Shown here one piece after another: positions 10,682-21,699 of a stretch of DNA of 64,000 bases. Numbering within the stretch: the stretch's first letter is position 1; every line of letters begins with the position of its first letter. Location of the stretch: the NCBI GenBank assembly GCA_917880885.1, contig OU862913.1, forward strand, positions 28,095,286 through 28,159,285, read 5' to 3'. The position numbers and the translations under genes were made by a program. Origin of the DNA: Limnephilus marmoratus. Taxonomy: Eukaryota > Arthropoda > Insecta > Trichoptera > Limnephilidae. The notes under the pieces are model-generated. The model saw only the letters and a program-made list of their open reading frames with translations, was not told the DNA's origin and did no database searches.

Positions 10682-11381
10682 TGTTACGTTACGGAATTGT
10701 TTCCCGTGCGAGCTAATAGCGAATTGACCCCTTGCACAGGCCCTCCGCCCCCTCTCCCCGCACCGCGCGGCGCCCGTGCCAAGCGCCGAGCGGCTCCCCG
10801 CTTCCATTCCTTCGCCGGCCTTCGGCAGAATAACTGTGTTCCCCGTGATTCGCGCTAGGCGCTCTCCGTAAACGCTCACGATGTTTTACTTTAATTGTGT
10901 ATTGTGCTTAAAGAGGCTTACGCCTACCCAGAATCCTGTCTGCCGACCGCCTATCTCCTGCTTGTGAGTACCAATGAACCTTGCTACCCCTCTGTGTGCT
11001 AAGAACTGACATTTAAATTCACTAAACACGTGTAGAAAGAGTTGAGAGAAGCTTCCCCCGTTATGATAGAATTAATTAGAGATAGCCAAATACTCATGTG
11101 TGTAGTGCCGATGCTGGCCTTTTGTAGAACCCTGTTCACCTTTAATTGAATAAAACCCTTTTTCGTGCATAACAACTGTGTTCTGATTGAGGAAGGAGAC
11201 CTGGAGATTTTGAGGAAAGGAAGGGGAGTAGGAATTAACAAGCGAACCACAGACACTCGCCCTGGGTTTAAGAGGGACCTTGCTCGCGCCGGCTGTGCAG
11301 AGCTAGCCGCCGGCTTGTTTATTGCATGTCCTTTCCAGGTTTTGGGTTTAGCGTTGGCCGCAAGTAGCGCCAATGCTAGCA
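10682..11381 (+). repeat. 5' LTR of the LARD-like element
   Basis: Starts TGTTACGTTACGG and ends AATGCTAGCA (TG...CA). A poly(A) signal AATAAA sits at 11149-11154. It is GC-rich at 10740-10830, unlike its AT-rich surroundings. It matches 17498-18205 almost base for base. Confidence 0.95.
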
Positions 11382-11535
11382 CTGGCGCCCAACGTGGGGC
11401 TTTTTTTTTGCGTTTCAATGCTAGCACTGGGCCCAACGTGGTGCTTTTTTTTGCGTTTCAATGCTAGCACTGGGCCCAACGTGGTGCTTTTTTTTGCGTT
11501 TTAATGCTAGCACTGTCGCCCGACGTGTGGCATTT
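11371..11535 (+). repeat. Four-fold tandem repeat of the LTR end plus primer-binding site
   Basis: The unit aatgctagcactgg-gcccaacgtgg, followed by a T-run and gcgttt, starts at 11371, 11416, 11459 and 11502 (43-45 bp spacing). Only the first keeps TGGCGCCC; the others read CTGGGCCC or CTGTCGCCC. Confidence 0.9.
11383..11400 (+). promoter_or_regulatory. Primer-binding site (tRNA-Lys type)
   Basis: TGGCGCCCAACGTGGGGC starts one base after the LTR. TGGCGCCC is the complement of the CCA-ended 3' terminus of a tRNA-Lys-type primer, as in many retroelements. Confidence 0.85.
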
Positions 11536-12499
11536 TTTTTCCTCCCTCTTCACGGTCCCACAGTCTCGTTCTTCAATCAGCAATTGTTTAAACTTTATAA
11601 TGTATAATGTTTTGTCTTGTTACTCCCAATTTGTCTAGCATTTTTATCAAGAACCCCGGCGCGATTGTAACTTCGAATTGCAATTTAAATTATCACGGGC
11701 ACGATTCCTTCATTTTCGAGTCGTCACTCGACAAAACATTATCACCGGTATTCCTACGTAAAGTGCTCAACCAAGAAAGTTGCCGTCGTGAATAATATAG
11801 TGTTTACAAGTGTCGACCGACTAAATTTGCTAGTTTCAAATACAAGATTAATAGTGGAAATGTACACAAATATTTAAAACAAAGTTATTCAACAATTAAA
11901 ATCCTGTATATGATAAACCAATTACCCGCTTCGTTTCCCGAAAGTTAATTAACCAGTTTTTATTAATAAACTTATTCCGCAGTGTGCTGGTCTGTATTTG
12001 ATATCGACATATTCTGCGAATAGGGGACTATTTCGCAAAATACTGGCCTGTATATATAACGGCATATTTTGCAGCTTAAGGGAAACAAGTGGATTAAATT
12101 CTTTCTACCTTTTGACAATTGAGCATTTTTCTAATTTTGCCGCCTGTTTCATCATTTAGCTTTTTTTTCTTTCGTAAGAAACAGACGACATAATTTGAAA
12201 GACGTTCGGTTCGCGTTGACGTCGATTCCTCGAGTCAGGCATTACATTACGTATGCACATTTCTGCATATAACTTGTTATGACAAAAGGAAGTCGGCGGA
12301 TAAATACCAATAATTGGTGATGCTCAAATCAGGCTACAGTCTAGCCACGTAAATAAAGAAACGATTCCCCAAGACATTGTTGAATTTTCAAACAAATACT
12401 TCCACGAAAACTTGTATAAAAGAAAAAATATTTCTTTCCTTTTCTGAAGAACCCCCCTTTGGAAAGGAAATGGAAATATTCTAAAAACATGTTCGTTTA
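11536..12499. other. Interior of the LARD-like element, unrecognised
   Basis: Mixed AT-rich DNA with short open stretches only. Frames are broken and nothing resembles gag. Confidence 0.4.
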
Positions 12500-13212
12500 A
12501 GGTGAACCTCGTTTCCGTTTTTAATTTCCGGACTTTTGCAAATTTGCAAACATTTTTCAAAAACATCGGAATAAATTCTAAAAACGTGTTTCATTAAGGT
12601 GAATCCCGGCCCGTGAAATTTTCATATCCGGACTTTGAAAATTTTCAACAAATTTCCAAAACAGCTGGATTTTTTCACAAAATCACGTTTTTTAAGGGAA
12701 ACCGCTGCCCAATTTTTTCTCGTTCTCGGACTTTGAAAATTTTCAAGAAATTTCCAAAACATCTGGATTTTTTCACAAAATCACGTTTTTTAAGGGAAAC
12801 CGCTGCCCAAATTTTTCTCGTTTTTGGACTTTGAAAAATTTTCAACAAATTTTCAAAACATCTGGATTTCTTTACAAAATCACGTTTTTTGAGGCAAACC
12901 GCTGCGCAATTTTTTTTCATTTTATGGACTTTGAAAATTTTCAACAAATTTCCAAAACAGCTGGATTTTTTCACAAAATCACGTTTTTGAGGCAAACCGC
13001 TGCGCAATTTTTTTTCATTTTATGGACTTTGAAAATTTTCAACAAATTTCCAAAACAGCTGGATTTTTTCACAAAATCACGTTTTTTGGGGCAAACCGCT
13101 GCGCAATTTTTTTTCATTTTATGGACTTTGAAAATTTTCAACAAATTTCCAAAACATCTGGATTTTTTCACAAAATCACGTTTTTTGAGGCAAACCCCTG
13201 CCCAAATTTTCA
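12500..13212. repeat. 99-bp minisatellite, about seven units
   Basis: Units carry ggactttgaaaattttca, then caaatttccaaaaca, ctggattttttcacaaaatc and gcaaaccgctgc. Starts of ggac fall near 12627, 12728, 12826, 12926, 13024 and 13123, with a worn unit before 12600. Because 99 is a multiple of 3, several frames on both strands stay open (33-residue repeats). I treat these frames as a by-product. Confidence 0.92.
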
Positions 13213-13367
13213 AATAAACCAAACACTTATAAAAAACGCGTTTTTTTTCAAAAACTTTTTGTAAAAATACGTCCCCAGTGGTCAATCTCTTCCCAATTTC
13301 TTTCCAATTGCGAGTCTAGTTCTCACTTTTTCCAACATAAGGTCACTCTGATACGATCCTATACACC

Positions 13368-13562
13368 ATGGAAGTTCCTCAAGTTACGCTGGGTATAATC
13401 CCGCACGTCTTTACTTCAAGAAAGGAAGAATTACTACAGGCCCTGAGAGATAGAAAGATTTCTCCTAGGAATAAATCCAAAATGCCTTACTGTGACGGAA
13501 TCAGTAAATTCCATCACATCAAGTACTCAGGCGTTATCAAATTGGCAAAACTCTTGTCATAA
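13368..13562 (+). CDS. Small ORF in the LARD-like element, function unknown
   Basis: A 64-codon ORF starts at ATG 13368 (MEVPQVTLGIIPHVF) and ends in TAA. It is basic in the middle (DRKISPRNKSK) and has a C-terminal amphipathic stretch. It lies just after the 99-bp array, where a gag start could once have been, but shows no gag or zinc-knuckle motif. The base composition is less biased than in its surroundings. It may be chance. A signal for translation cannot be judged here. Confidence 0.25.
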   Translation: MEVPQVTLGIIPHVFTSRKEELLQALRDRKISPRNKSKMPYCDGISKFHHIKYSGVIKLAKLLS

Positions 13563-16330
13563 GTGACGTGAGTTACTTGTAAATATTAAATGTAAATAAT
13601 CACCCATATGGGCATTCGTAAGGTAATCCTTATACCCGAAGGCACATTAATGTCAACGGTAGCCTAACTCCTGTACATTCTTTTTCTTTTTGCATAATTT
13701 TATATGTTCTTGTACATCCTGCGTGCCTTGCCTGCTGTACCACAAGAGCACCTCTTGGGGCACCGTTTTCATACTTGTATGCATCCTCTTCCTGAAATTG
13801 ATCACTTCGGGAAAGGGCCTCCTTTTCCTCCTACCATCAACGGTTCCGGAAAACTCCTGCTCCAAGACGTCGCTTTCCTTTTTACAATTCTTGCAGCATC
13901 CGCGCGTTTTTTTTTTCTCACCTCATCGCCTCATCTTGTCATATCACCTTTTTTTAATTGTTTTGTGTCGGGTTTTTGCCGTACCAGTACGTCCCTACCC
14001 TAATGTTGTAAATATAAAATCATAAGTGCAAGTCTGTATAATAACCATTGGTGTCAGACCATTGCCGCAGCTCACTACTATGGTCACAGCACCATATTGT
14101 AAGAATGTCGCGACGATTTCCGTATAATAGGAAATCCTCCCGTTTTTTCTTTTTTCTTTTTCCTCTTCACCCCATCCTAACACATTCATAGTAATGTTGT
14201 ATATTGGGGATCGTTTCGAATACACCAAATGTACACACCTATCAGGTCACATTCGCTGGATTCGAAACAATTCAAGGGCAACCTTGTTGCTACTTGTGGT
14301 TTTTCTTCTTTTTCCAAAAATTAGAATGGCGCTCAACCCAATTGCTCTATTTTTTTCCAGAATCGTATTTTGTCGGATTCTGAGAAAAATATTTGTTATA
14401 AAAGTGACAATACGTTTCGTCCCTTCATTAACATTGTTCTTTGTACATATACAACTTCATTATGAGGTACAATATTTTATCATGACATCAGTTTCTTTTG
14501 TCCTTTATTGTACCATTATTCTTGTTTGAAGTTTAAAATCTTGGCCAGATCTTCAATAAAATTTGTGTTTATCGCCTTTTGGCAAGTCTTGTAACGTATG
14601 CTAATATGAAATTATTAAGCTACAGCAGTGCCGTATTAATTACATCATTGCAAACCGCCGTCTGTATTGAATGGGGACCCACATTTTCGAACGTAATTGG
14701 GCTACTGTCTTTCAATACTGGGCAAATTTGTTGTAAATCGTTCATTCCTGTCACGTGAGACGTGAAAACGTGACAATATCTACCATCATAGGAGAGATCC
14801 TCAAAACATCCGCCATGATACGAGAAGTTCGTTATAATTACTTTATACTCTTAACTAAATGTTATTGAGTTGGTCGTGTGTCTTTTGGCATGAGAACCGC
14901 CCCTTGTTGGTCGTGTGTCATTTATTTGGCATGAGAACCGCCCCTTTTTGGTCGTGTGTCTTTTGGCATGAGAACCGCTTTGTTATAACTGTGTACTTAT
15001 ATAATCTGTGCACCAAACGTGAAGACGTTACAATACTCACCATGAATCGTGCGAACGAAATAATATCTACCCCATGTTTGTGTGACCTACCAAGCGTAGA
15101 TCACACGCCTTTTATTTTCTGTTATCAGAAAATTATTGCTTTTGCAGCAGAGTACTCATTAACATGCCCGTGGACTTCCTGTCACAAGAACCCAGGAACT
15201 ATCCACTATCTCAAAAGGACTAATCATACGCTTCACTCATGATTATGGGGCATCGTGTCGTAGGAGTTAAGTTGATGGACACAAAAACACCTAACTCGTT
15301 GTCTGGGGGACGAACAAGAAAACCCCCAGGTTTGTGAGATTTGAGCAAGGGTCTGTCATTTCTCGCAAACAAGTAGGAGAATAAAACGACCCTCTAATCT
15401 TCTACCCAATACACGTGGAGGATTAGACTCTTTTATGTCAGTGTATTCCTTTTGTCCCACACTACCAAATGGTATTGTAATGTGCCAGGATAACTGCTGT
15501 AGACCTTGTTTCACCTTCCACTCAGAGGTCGAATTTCGGAAATAGCCGAGTCCTCAGCAGTTTTCTTCGTTCAAATGTTCCCAATTGTCACCCTTTCCCT
15601 TCCTCGAAATTATCCGTGAATGGGGATATATGCGTTACGCACTTGGCGTTTCGTTTGTCAAATGGGACAACCTTCATACACGGATCCTTTCAACTTCCTA
15701 CTCCTTTCCCACTTTTCATAACTTATTTGTACTCAATGTTTTTGTTCTTCGAAAGTAGAAAAAATGCTACCGTATAGACGTGAGCATAGGTCATGGAAGA
15801 CCAACTTCTTTCGAATGGGGCATTTTGTCATACGTACAAACCCTTACCTACGTGTTCTTGGAAATGTATTTAGTTTTAAAAAAAAAAAACTAAATGGGTT
15901 AAACAGAACCTTCCTTGAATACGTACCTTTGTAATATGTATAAGTCTGTAGTTACACTTAGTTAACTCTCTCTCCGTCTCTCTCTCTCTCTCTACACGTC
16001 AAACTAATCCAATCTTTCTCAATATGCACACCTTGTTTCTCTCCAAACCTTTTCATCATTGGTCTACCAGGCAGGTAAACTTCAAGAATTTTGTTCTAAT
16101 AATAATTTTTCGCCGGATTAATAAGAAGACCAGCAGCTCTTCACCCCATCTACACCTGCGCCTCTCTTCATGCTGCCTTCACTACCGTCACGGAGGTCCC
16201 ATGCCTTCAAACCCTACGTACCAAAAGCACCCGACCACACCTAACATAACCTAGTGTGAGTCGTGCGTGTAGTTGCGAATTGTATCATCACAAAACCATC
16301 ACTCAAACAAACCCGAGCACGTCAGCTCTA
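13563..16330. other. Interior of the LARD-like element, unrecognised
   Basis: 2.8 kb with no coherent coding frame. A triplicated unit of about 40 bp (ttggtcgtgtgtc-ttttggcatgagaaccgc) starts at 14870, 14907 and 14948. A (TC)n tract lies at about 15966-15995 and an A-run at 15878-15889. Confidence 0.5.
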
Positions 16331-16340
16331 AGTTGGTTCA

Positions 16341-16735
16341 TGTTCCTGTTGCCATCGTGCAAATGTTCCTGCGGCACCTTGCAAATGTTCCTGTTGCCAT
16401 TGTACAAATGTTCCTGCGGCACCTTGCAAATGTTCCTGTTGCCATTGTACAAATGTTCCTGCGGCACCTTGCAAATGTTCCTGTTGCCATTGTACAAATG
16501 TTCCTGCGGCACCTTGCAAATGTTCCTGTTGCCATCGTGCAAATGTTCCTGCGGCATCTCGCAAATGTTCCTGTTGCCATTGTACAAATGTTCCTGCGGC
16601 ATCTCGCAAATGTTCCTGTTGCCATTGTACAAATGTTCCTGCGGCATCTCGCAAATGTTCCTGTTGCCATTGTACAAATGTTCCTGCTGCATCTTGCAAA
16701 TGTTCCAGCTGCACCTTGCAAATTGCTCTGTTGCC
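16341..16735. repeat. 45-bp minisatellite, about 8.5 units
   Basis: Units alternate tgttcctgttgccat-gt-caaa with tgttcctgcggca-c-t-gcaaa and start every 45 bp from 16341. Each is built of two related halves of 22-23 bp. Being a multiple of 3, the array is open in several frames on both strands; the repeats would be 15 residues (for example MFLLPLYKCSCGTLQ on plus). Confidence 0.93.
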
Positions 16736-17483
16736 ATCATGCCAATGCTCCTGTGCCCTTGCGCAAATAACAATACCAACAATTGTTCATCCAACAATCC
16801 CACTGTATACAAACCAGTGTACCAACCACCATCACAACAACGGCTGTCATGCACACAAACCACCTCCTCTATAAAGGACCAACCACCAATTACAATTCCA
16901 CTCTCCAGTACCTCAATGATGTCATACTGGCCCACCCACAGGATCCGGAAGCAGCTACCTTTTTGACCTCTGTGACAGGTAGAACCCTCTCCACCACCAA
17001 GAAGCCTCATCCTGCGTTCTCTTCTTCGTGTTTTCTTTAAGGCCCTAGTGTTCCTTGAGTGTAATCTCAAACGGGCCAGGTTACTGTGACAAAGTAACCT
17101 TATAACTTCAGTGCAACGTTCAAACACCCCAAACATCCTACGCAAACCACGCTACGCAAACTTAGCTCACAGACCAATGATACAATTTAGAGTCATTTTT
17201 TTTCTATCACTGCATAACCCTTGTACCTTTCTCCAGCAGGTCCTTGTTTATATTTATGTATGCCACTGCTCTTTCATGTACATTCATGTATAATTCTTTG
17301 TTCACCATGTTTTTTTTTCTCTTTTGTTTTTGTTTCTACTATTTTGTAGCTAGCAACTTTTTCTTTTTCTCTCTCTCTCTCTCTCCCCCCTTTCTCTTGG
17401 ATGTTTTTTTTTTTGGCACAAGTGCTAGAAGGGTAAGAGGATTTCTTAGCCCTACTGCTCCATTACCACGTCGCCTTTTTTGC
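16736..17483. other. Interior of the LARD-like element, unrecognised
   Basis: No gene recognised; a (TC)n tract lies at about 17369-17386. Confidence 0.4.
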
Positions 17484-17497
17484 GGCGAGGGGGGAAG
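17484..17497 (+). promoter_or_regulatory. Polypurine tract
   Basis: ggcgaggggggaag directly abuts the TG of the 3' LTR; this is where plus-strand priming occurs in LTR elements. Confidence 0.85.
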
Positions 17498-18205
17498 TGT
17501 TACGTTACGGAATTGTTTCCCGTGCGAGCTAATAGCGAATTGACCCCTTGCACAGGCCCTCCGCCCCCTCTCCCCGCACCGCGCGGCGCCCGTGCCAAGC
17601 GCCGAGCGGCTCCCCGCTTCCATTCCTTCGCCGGCCTTCGGCAGAATAACTGTGTTCCCCGTGATTCGCGCTAGGCGCTCTCCGTAAACGCTCACGATGT
17701 TTTACTTTAATTGTGTATTGTGCTTAAAGAGGCTTACGCCTACCCAGAATCCTGTCTGCCGACCGCCTATCTCCTGCTTGTGAGTACCAATGAACCTTGC
17801 TACCCCTCTGTGTGCTAAGAACTGACATTTAAATTCACTAAACACGTGTAGAAAGAGTTGAGAGAAGCTTCCCCCGTTATGATAGAATTAATTAGAACGT
17901 AGATTAATTAGAAATACTCACGTGTGTAGTGCCGATGCTGGCCTTTTGTAGAACCCTGTTCACCTTTAATTGAATAAAACCCTTTTTCATGCATAACAAC
18001 TGTGTTCTGATTGAGGAAGGAGACCTGGAGATTTTGAGGAAAGGAAGGGGAGTAGGAATTAACAAGCGAACCACAGACACTCGCCCTGGGTTTAAGAGGG
18101 ACCTTGCTCGCGCCGGCTGTGCAGAGCTAGCCGCCGGCTTGTTTATTGCATGTCCTTTCCAGGTTTTGGGTTTAGCGTTGGCCGCAAGTAGCGCCAATGC
18201 TAGCA
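17498..18205 (+). repeat. 3' LTR of the LARD-like element
   Basis: Starts TGTTACGTTACGG, ends GCTAGCA, with AATAAA at 17973-17978. It differs from the 5' LTR mainly by a short indel near 17897-17912 and a C/T change at about 17989. Confidence 0.95.
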
Positions 18206-18588
18206 AGGAGTATAATATATACATGAGTAAATTAATTCCCAACTGGTTAACATTTACAGCAATTTTAAGTTTTTTCGAAAAATATTGTCATTTTCAGAAA
18301 AAGCTGTTTTTATCTCATCACTGACACACAACTTTTGTTCGTAATATGTGTGACCACACTTTAAAGCCAGTTATTCAATAAAGTACACAAAAATCGCGTT
18401 ATATGAAAAAAAATGTTTTTTTATAATGATAATTATAAACCTCATTGTTATCACTGTTCTCAATAACATCATGTTACATTCTCAATTTTATATGGATTTA
18501 CGTTTTCATCCTCTTTGGACGTGAGAGTCCTGGCAAGGGTTGTTCATCCATGGCATCTTCATCCTCAGTTGTGGGTGGTTCTTGCTGA
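18206..18588 (-). pseudogene. C-terminal tail and 3' flank of the PIN-like/Cys-rich gene split by Gypsy
   Basis: Read on the minus strand from the Gypsy junction at 18588, the frame runs IQQEPPTTEDEDAMDEQPL and ends PKRMKT before a TAA near 18500. The reading phase matches the other half at 38613 exactly across the ATGG duplication (EDIVEP then IQQEP). The acidic stretch followed by PKRMK resembles a disordered tail with a possible nuclear localisation signal. The remaining 290 bp down to 18206 are AT-rich and would be 3' UTR, entered in turn by the LARD-like element. Confidence 0.75.
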
Positions 18589-18592
18589 ATGG

Positions 18593-19123
18593 TGTTATGA
18601 AGCAATTCTTAAAAATTTATTATTCCGTCAAGTACTTAAAAAAATGATAATGTTGGCGACACTCTCAGGATTTTGTTGTCTATAGAGGCGCGAGAGGGCG
18701 TTGTTCCGGTTCCGGACACTTTGATTTTGAAGCGGGGAGAGCGGCTCGCTTTGGAAATCGACGGGTCACAGATTGGGAGTAAAATGTGCTAATTGTACGG
18801 GAAAGAGTAAAATAAAGTATACGCGGGCGACAATTGATTTTTGGTGAAATTTTATTAATGGTTTTCAAAGTAAAACCCTCAAAAACGCGAGTGAGATCGT
18901 GATGAATCGTGTCGAGTATAATTCGTCAAAAGGTTCCATTAGAACCAAAGTTGATTTGTGGTGAGCGGAGGAGAGATGTAATTGGCTGGCATCTGCTACT
19001 TACAGCCTCCCACGCAAACTGCTATCTACATAGTAGATAGCACTTCATTTATTCAACCTAATTATCTTGCTATTCCACGTAGTAATTAGCTACTTTACAA
19101 AGTACTAAAAGTGAGATTTAACA
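18593..19123 (+). repeat. 5' LTR of the Gypsy element (shortened)
   Basis: 531 bp, TG...CA. It matches 37382-37716 and 38411-38608 of the 3' LTR but lacks the roughly 695 bp that separate them there. Confidence 0.88.
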
Positions 19124-19124
19124 A

Positions 19125-19138
19125 TGGCGCTCCAATCG
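19125..19138 (+). promoter_or_regulatory. Primer-binding site of the Gypsy element
   Basis: TGGCGCTCCAATCG begins one base after the 5' LTR. TGG plus a short complement to a tRNA 3' end is expected here; the tRNA is not identified. Confidence 0.6.
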
Positions 19139-20091
19139 TTTGTTTTGGGCTCGATTTTGTAACATTCCTGGATTGTTCTTTTGTCGTCCGTGGTATACAC
19201 AGGGTAGTATAATTATGCTTTGTATAATATTCATCTGTTCAGCCGAATTTCCTGTTTGCATTTACTCGCATGTTCATTGAAACACTATGTTATTGTATTC
19301 CATAACCTAGAATGGATTGTCAGTTTCATTTTGTATGTTTAATGCATAGAAATCGGTCATAGACAATGGAAAACGTGCTGCATAGAGCTCTATATTTTTT
19401 TTTCTTTTCGGAATCAATCAGTGCTTGCTGTTACAAGAATACCTCGGATTGTCTATGACGGTTTCTTGGTGACATTTTTACCTATGACTTCGGCTTATGT
19501 CAAAACACTGTTGTGTTTACATGTCAGAATACCTGATGGCCGAAGTCAAATCAATTTATTATGTGTTTAAATAGGAATGGAGGATAATTATTGAAGATTA
19601 TTCAAATATTTAAAATATTTATTGAGATTTTAATGACAATGCGGGTGATTTGTTTTTGCTTTGAGTGGAAAATTTGTCTAAAGCCCTGTCAAAACCTACT
19701 GTAAATTATACTTGTAAAATGTTTATTTACTAATGTCTAACTGACGTTTTAAATTTTCATTTAAATGAGCTACTTACATATTAATTTAAATGAATTTTTT
19801 TAATTTTTTTTTAAATGAGCTACTTACATATTAATTTAAATGAAATTTTTTTTATGAGCTGCTTACATATTAATTTAACTGCACAAAAAATTTTCATTTA
19901 AATGGGCAACATACACATTTAAAAAAAATAATAATATAGCAATAACAACAACAACGTACAATTACAACGTACATTAACAGCAATAACAATAACAACAACA
20001 TCAAAAACAAAGAATATGGTAATTTTATTTTCTTTTCTTCTATTTCTTTTCAATTATATTTTCGTGTCAAGCTTATTACATTACCGTTACA
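19139..20091 (+). other. Gypsy 5' leader
   Basis: AT-rich leader without an ORF. A unit of about 60 bp with atgagctacttacatattaat is repeated three times at about 19757-19885, followed by an (aac)n-rich stretch at 19935-20010. Confidence 0.6.
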
Positions 20092-21179
20092 ATGTCTACT
20101 CCGATTCCAAATGTAAATAATGCATCCAAGGATGAACTTATAAAGGAATTAACTTCACGATCCATCGAACCGGAGGGCACCGCCCAAGCGTTGCGTTCGC
20201 AAGGGCGCGCCTTTAACAAAACTATGAAGAAATCATTAGATGTGGTTATGGAGGAAAGTGATTCGGATCTAGATTCTGACAATGAAACAGAGGAGAAGGT
20301 CACGGTTATTAAACATACCAAGGTTATTTACAAAGATTCATCATCGCGGGGGCTTACAAATTGGGATGTCAAGTACGATGGTAAAAGCTGCGTAAGAGAT
20401 TTTTTGCTATTGGTAGAAGAGCGTTGTAGGACACGCAACATTTCTCATAAAGACTTAGTTAAATCTTTCAGTGAAATTTTAGACGGTTTAGCACTTCTAT
20501 GGTATAGGTCAATTTATAGTCCAGACCTAGAATGGGATGACCTATCCAGCTTATTAATAAAACAATTTGAGGGACAGGATAGGCAATTAGATCTGGAAAA
20601 TGAGATTCTAAATTATAAACAGTTTTGGAATTCACTTTGAGACTTAAAGCGCTTAACAATAAATTGGATTGTTAAATTCCTGAGGTTAAACTTTTGCGGA
20701 TAGCCATGAAAGCATTGTTGCCTATGTATGTTAACTTGATGTCATCCAGAGATTTTAGTTCGTTTGAGGAACTTACGAGGTGCGCTGCTAAACTCGAGTC
20801 GTACACTGAGGCCTCAACGTCCTCAGCAATTCCAAAATTAGTAGACACTCAATATAAGTCCGGTAACTTTAAAAAACTTAATTCGATTTCCAATAGTTAC
20901 AATAAGCCTTTCAATAATACAAACAATTACAAAACATTCAATAATAATAACAATAATAATAATTTTAACCCTTCTAGGAATTCTAAACCTACGGCGAACA
21001 ATATGAATAATTTTCCTAAACAGGATACAATAAATCAACAAAATAAATCTCTTGTTTATACTTACTGCAAGATCAAAGGTCATTCAATAACAAATTGTTG
21101 GAAAAAAGATAGCGATAATAGGAAACCACATGTTAGTAGTATTAACAATAAGAAATATACTAAAGGTCCAAAAAACTAG
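20092..21179 (+). pseudogene. Gypsy gag, broken by a frameshift and stop
   Basis: ATG 20092 opens 182 codons: an acidic N-terminal region, then a capsid-like helical part with WDVKYDGKS, FLLLVEERC, LALLWYRS and WDDLSSLLIKQF, typical of Gypsy gag. The frame fails near 20630 and a TAA lies near 20674; the next frame (20694-21179) carries the rest of the capsid and an Asn-rich linker. The nucleocapsid zinc knuckle reads YTYCKIKGHSITNC, so the first Cys of CX2CX4HX4C is Tyr here. Gag would assemble the virus-like particle in the cytoplasm. The start is the first ATG after the leader. Confidence 0.85.
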
Positions 21180-21250
21180 AAACGAGTCAATCTTACCGCG
21201 CCCCTTCTTGTGCACAAACAAAGAGGGAGTGGAAGCGTTGGCTCCGCCTA

Positions 21251-21616
21251 GTGCAACAATTCCTTTCTAGCCCGTCTCCTCAAGCGGTGGACGCACTGCC
21301 ACAGGAGAAGGATAGTACAGATGATGAGCGTCCTTATGCAGACATTTTTGTTCTAAATAACAATTATAAAGCACTGCTAGACAGTGGTGCTTCTTTGTCA
21401 GGTTTAGGGGGGGATAGTTATAAGATATTTTTAGATTTAGGAGTAGAATTAGTTAAAGTAGATTTTAGCGTTACTACAGCTAACGGTACCAGCCAGCCTG
21501 TTTTGGGGTCTTTAACTTTGCCGGTGACATACAATTCAACCACAAAGGAGGTTATCTTTTACGTCATTCCAACGTTGACACCTAATTTCGTATTGGGGGT
21601 GAACTTCTGGAAGTAG
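21251..21616 (+). pseudogene. Gypsy aspartic protease
   Basis: A 121-codon open stretch contains the retropepsin core ALLDSGASLSGLG (catalytic Asp in DSG, about residue 42), a flap-like region (VTTANGTSQPVLGSL) and the C-terminal ILG-like FVLGVNFWK. It would dimerise and cleave Gag-Pol. Coding stops at TAG 21614-21616, where the parent would continue towards RT; about 80 bp later the sequence changes to an inserted LINE. Confidence 0.85.
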
Positions 21617-21699
21617 TTTCGAATCGCACCGGAACTGTTCTCAAAGGTTCGCGTACCTCATCAAAAGGGTCAAATCAATGAGGTTAGAGCAATTCAAAT

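Larger units (their letters stand above)
10682..18205 (+). mobile_element. Complete pol-less LTR retrotransposon (LARD-like), TSD AGGA
   Basis: Two nearly identical LTRs bracket a 6.1-kb interior. AGGA occurs at 10678-10681 and 18206-18209, a primer-binding site lies right after the 5' LTR, and a polypurine tract right before the 3' LTR. The interior has no protease, RT, RNase H or integrase motif on either strand; it consists of tandem arrays and sequence of no recognised origin. It must have used enzymes from another element. The LTRs differ by a few substitutions and one short indel, so insertion was recent. The duplication of only 4 bp and the TGG-type primer site suit a Gypsy-like helper. 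Confidence 0.92.

Noticed and set aside
12613..13285. Overlapping 33-residue-repeat ORFs
   Set aside because: Same cause as above, in the 99-bp array.
14870..14980. CRISPR-like short repeats
   Set aside because: Three adjoining units of about 40 bp with no spacers; a simple tandem duplication.
16256..17145. Long ORFs on both strands (up to 280 codons) over the 45-bp array
   Set aside because: They owe their length to a repeat unit divisible by three; frames on both strands are open alike and no domain is visible.
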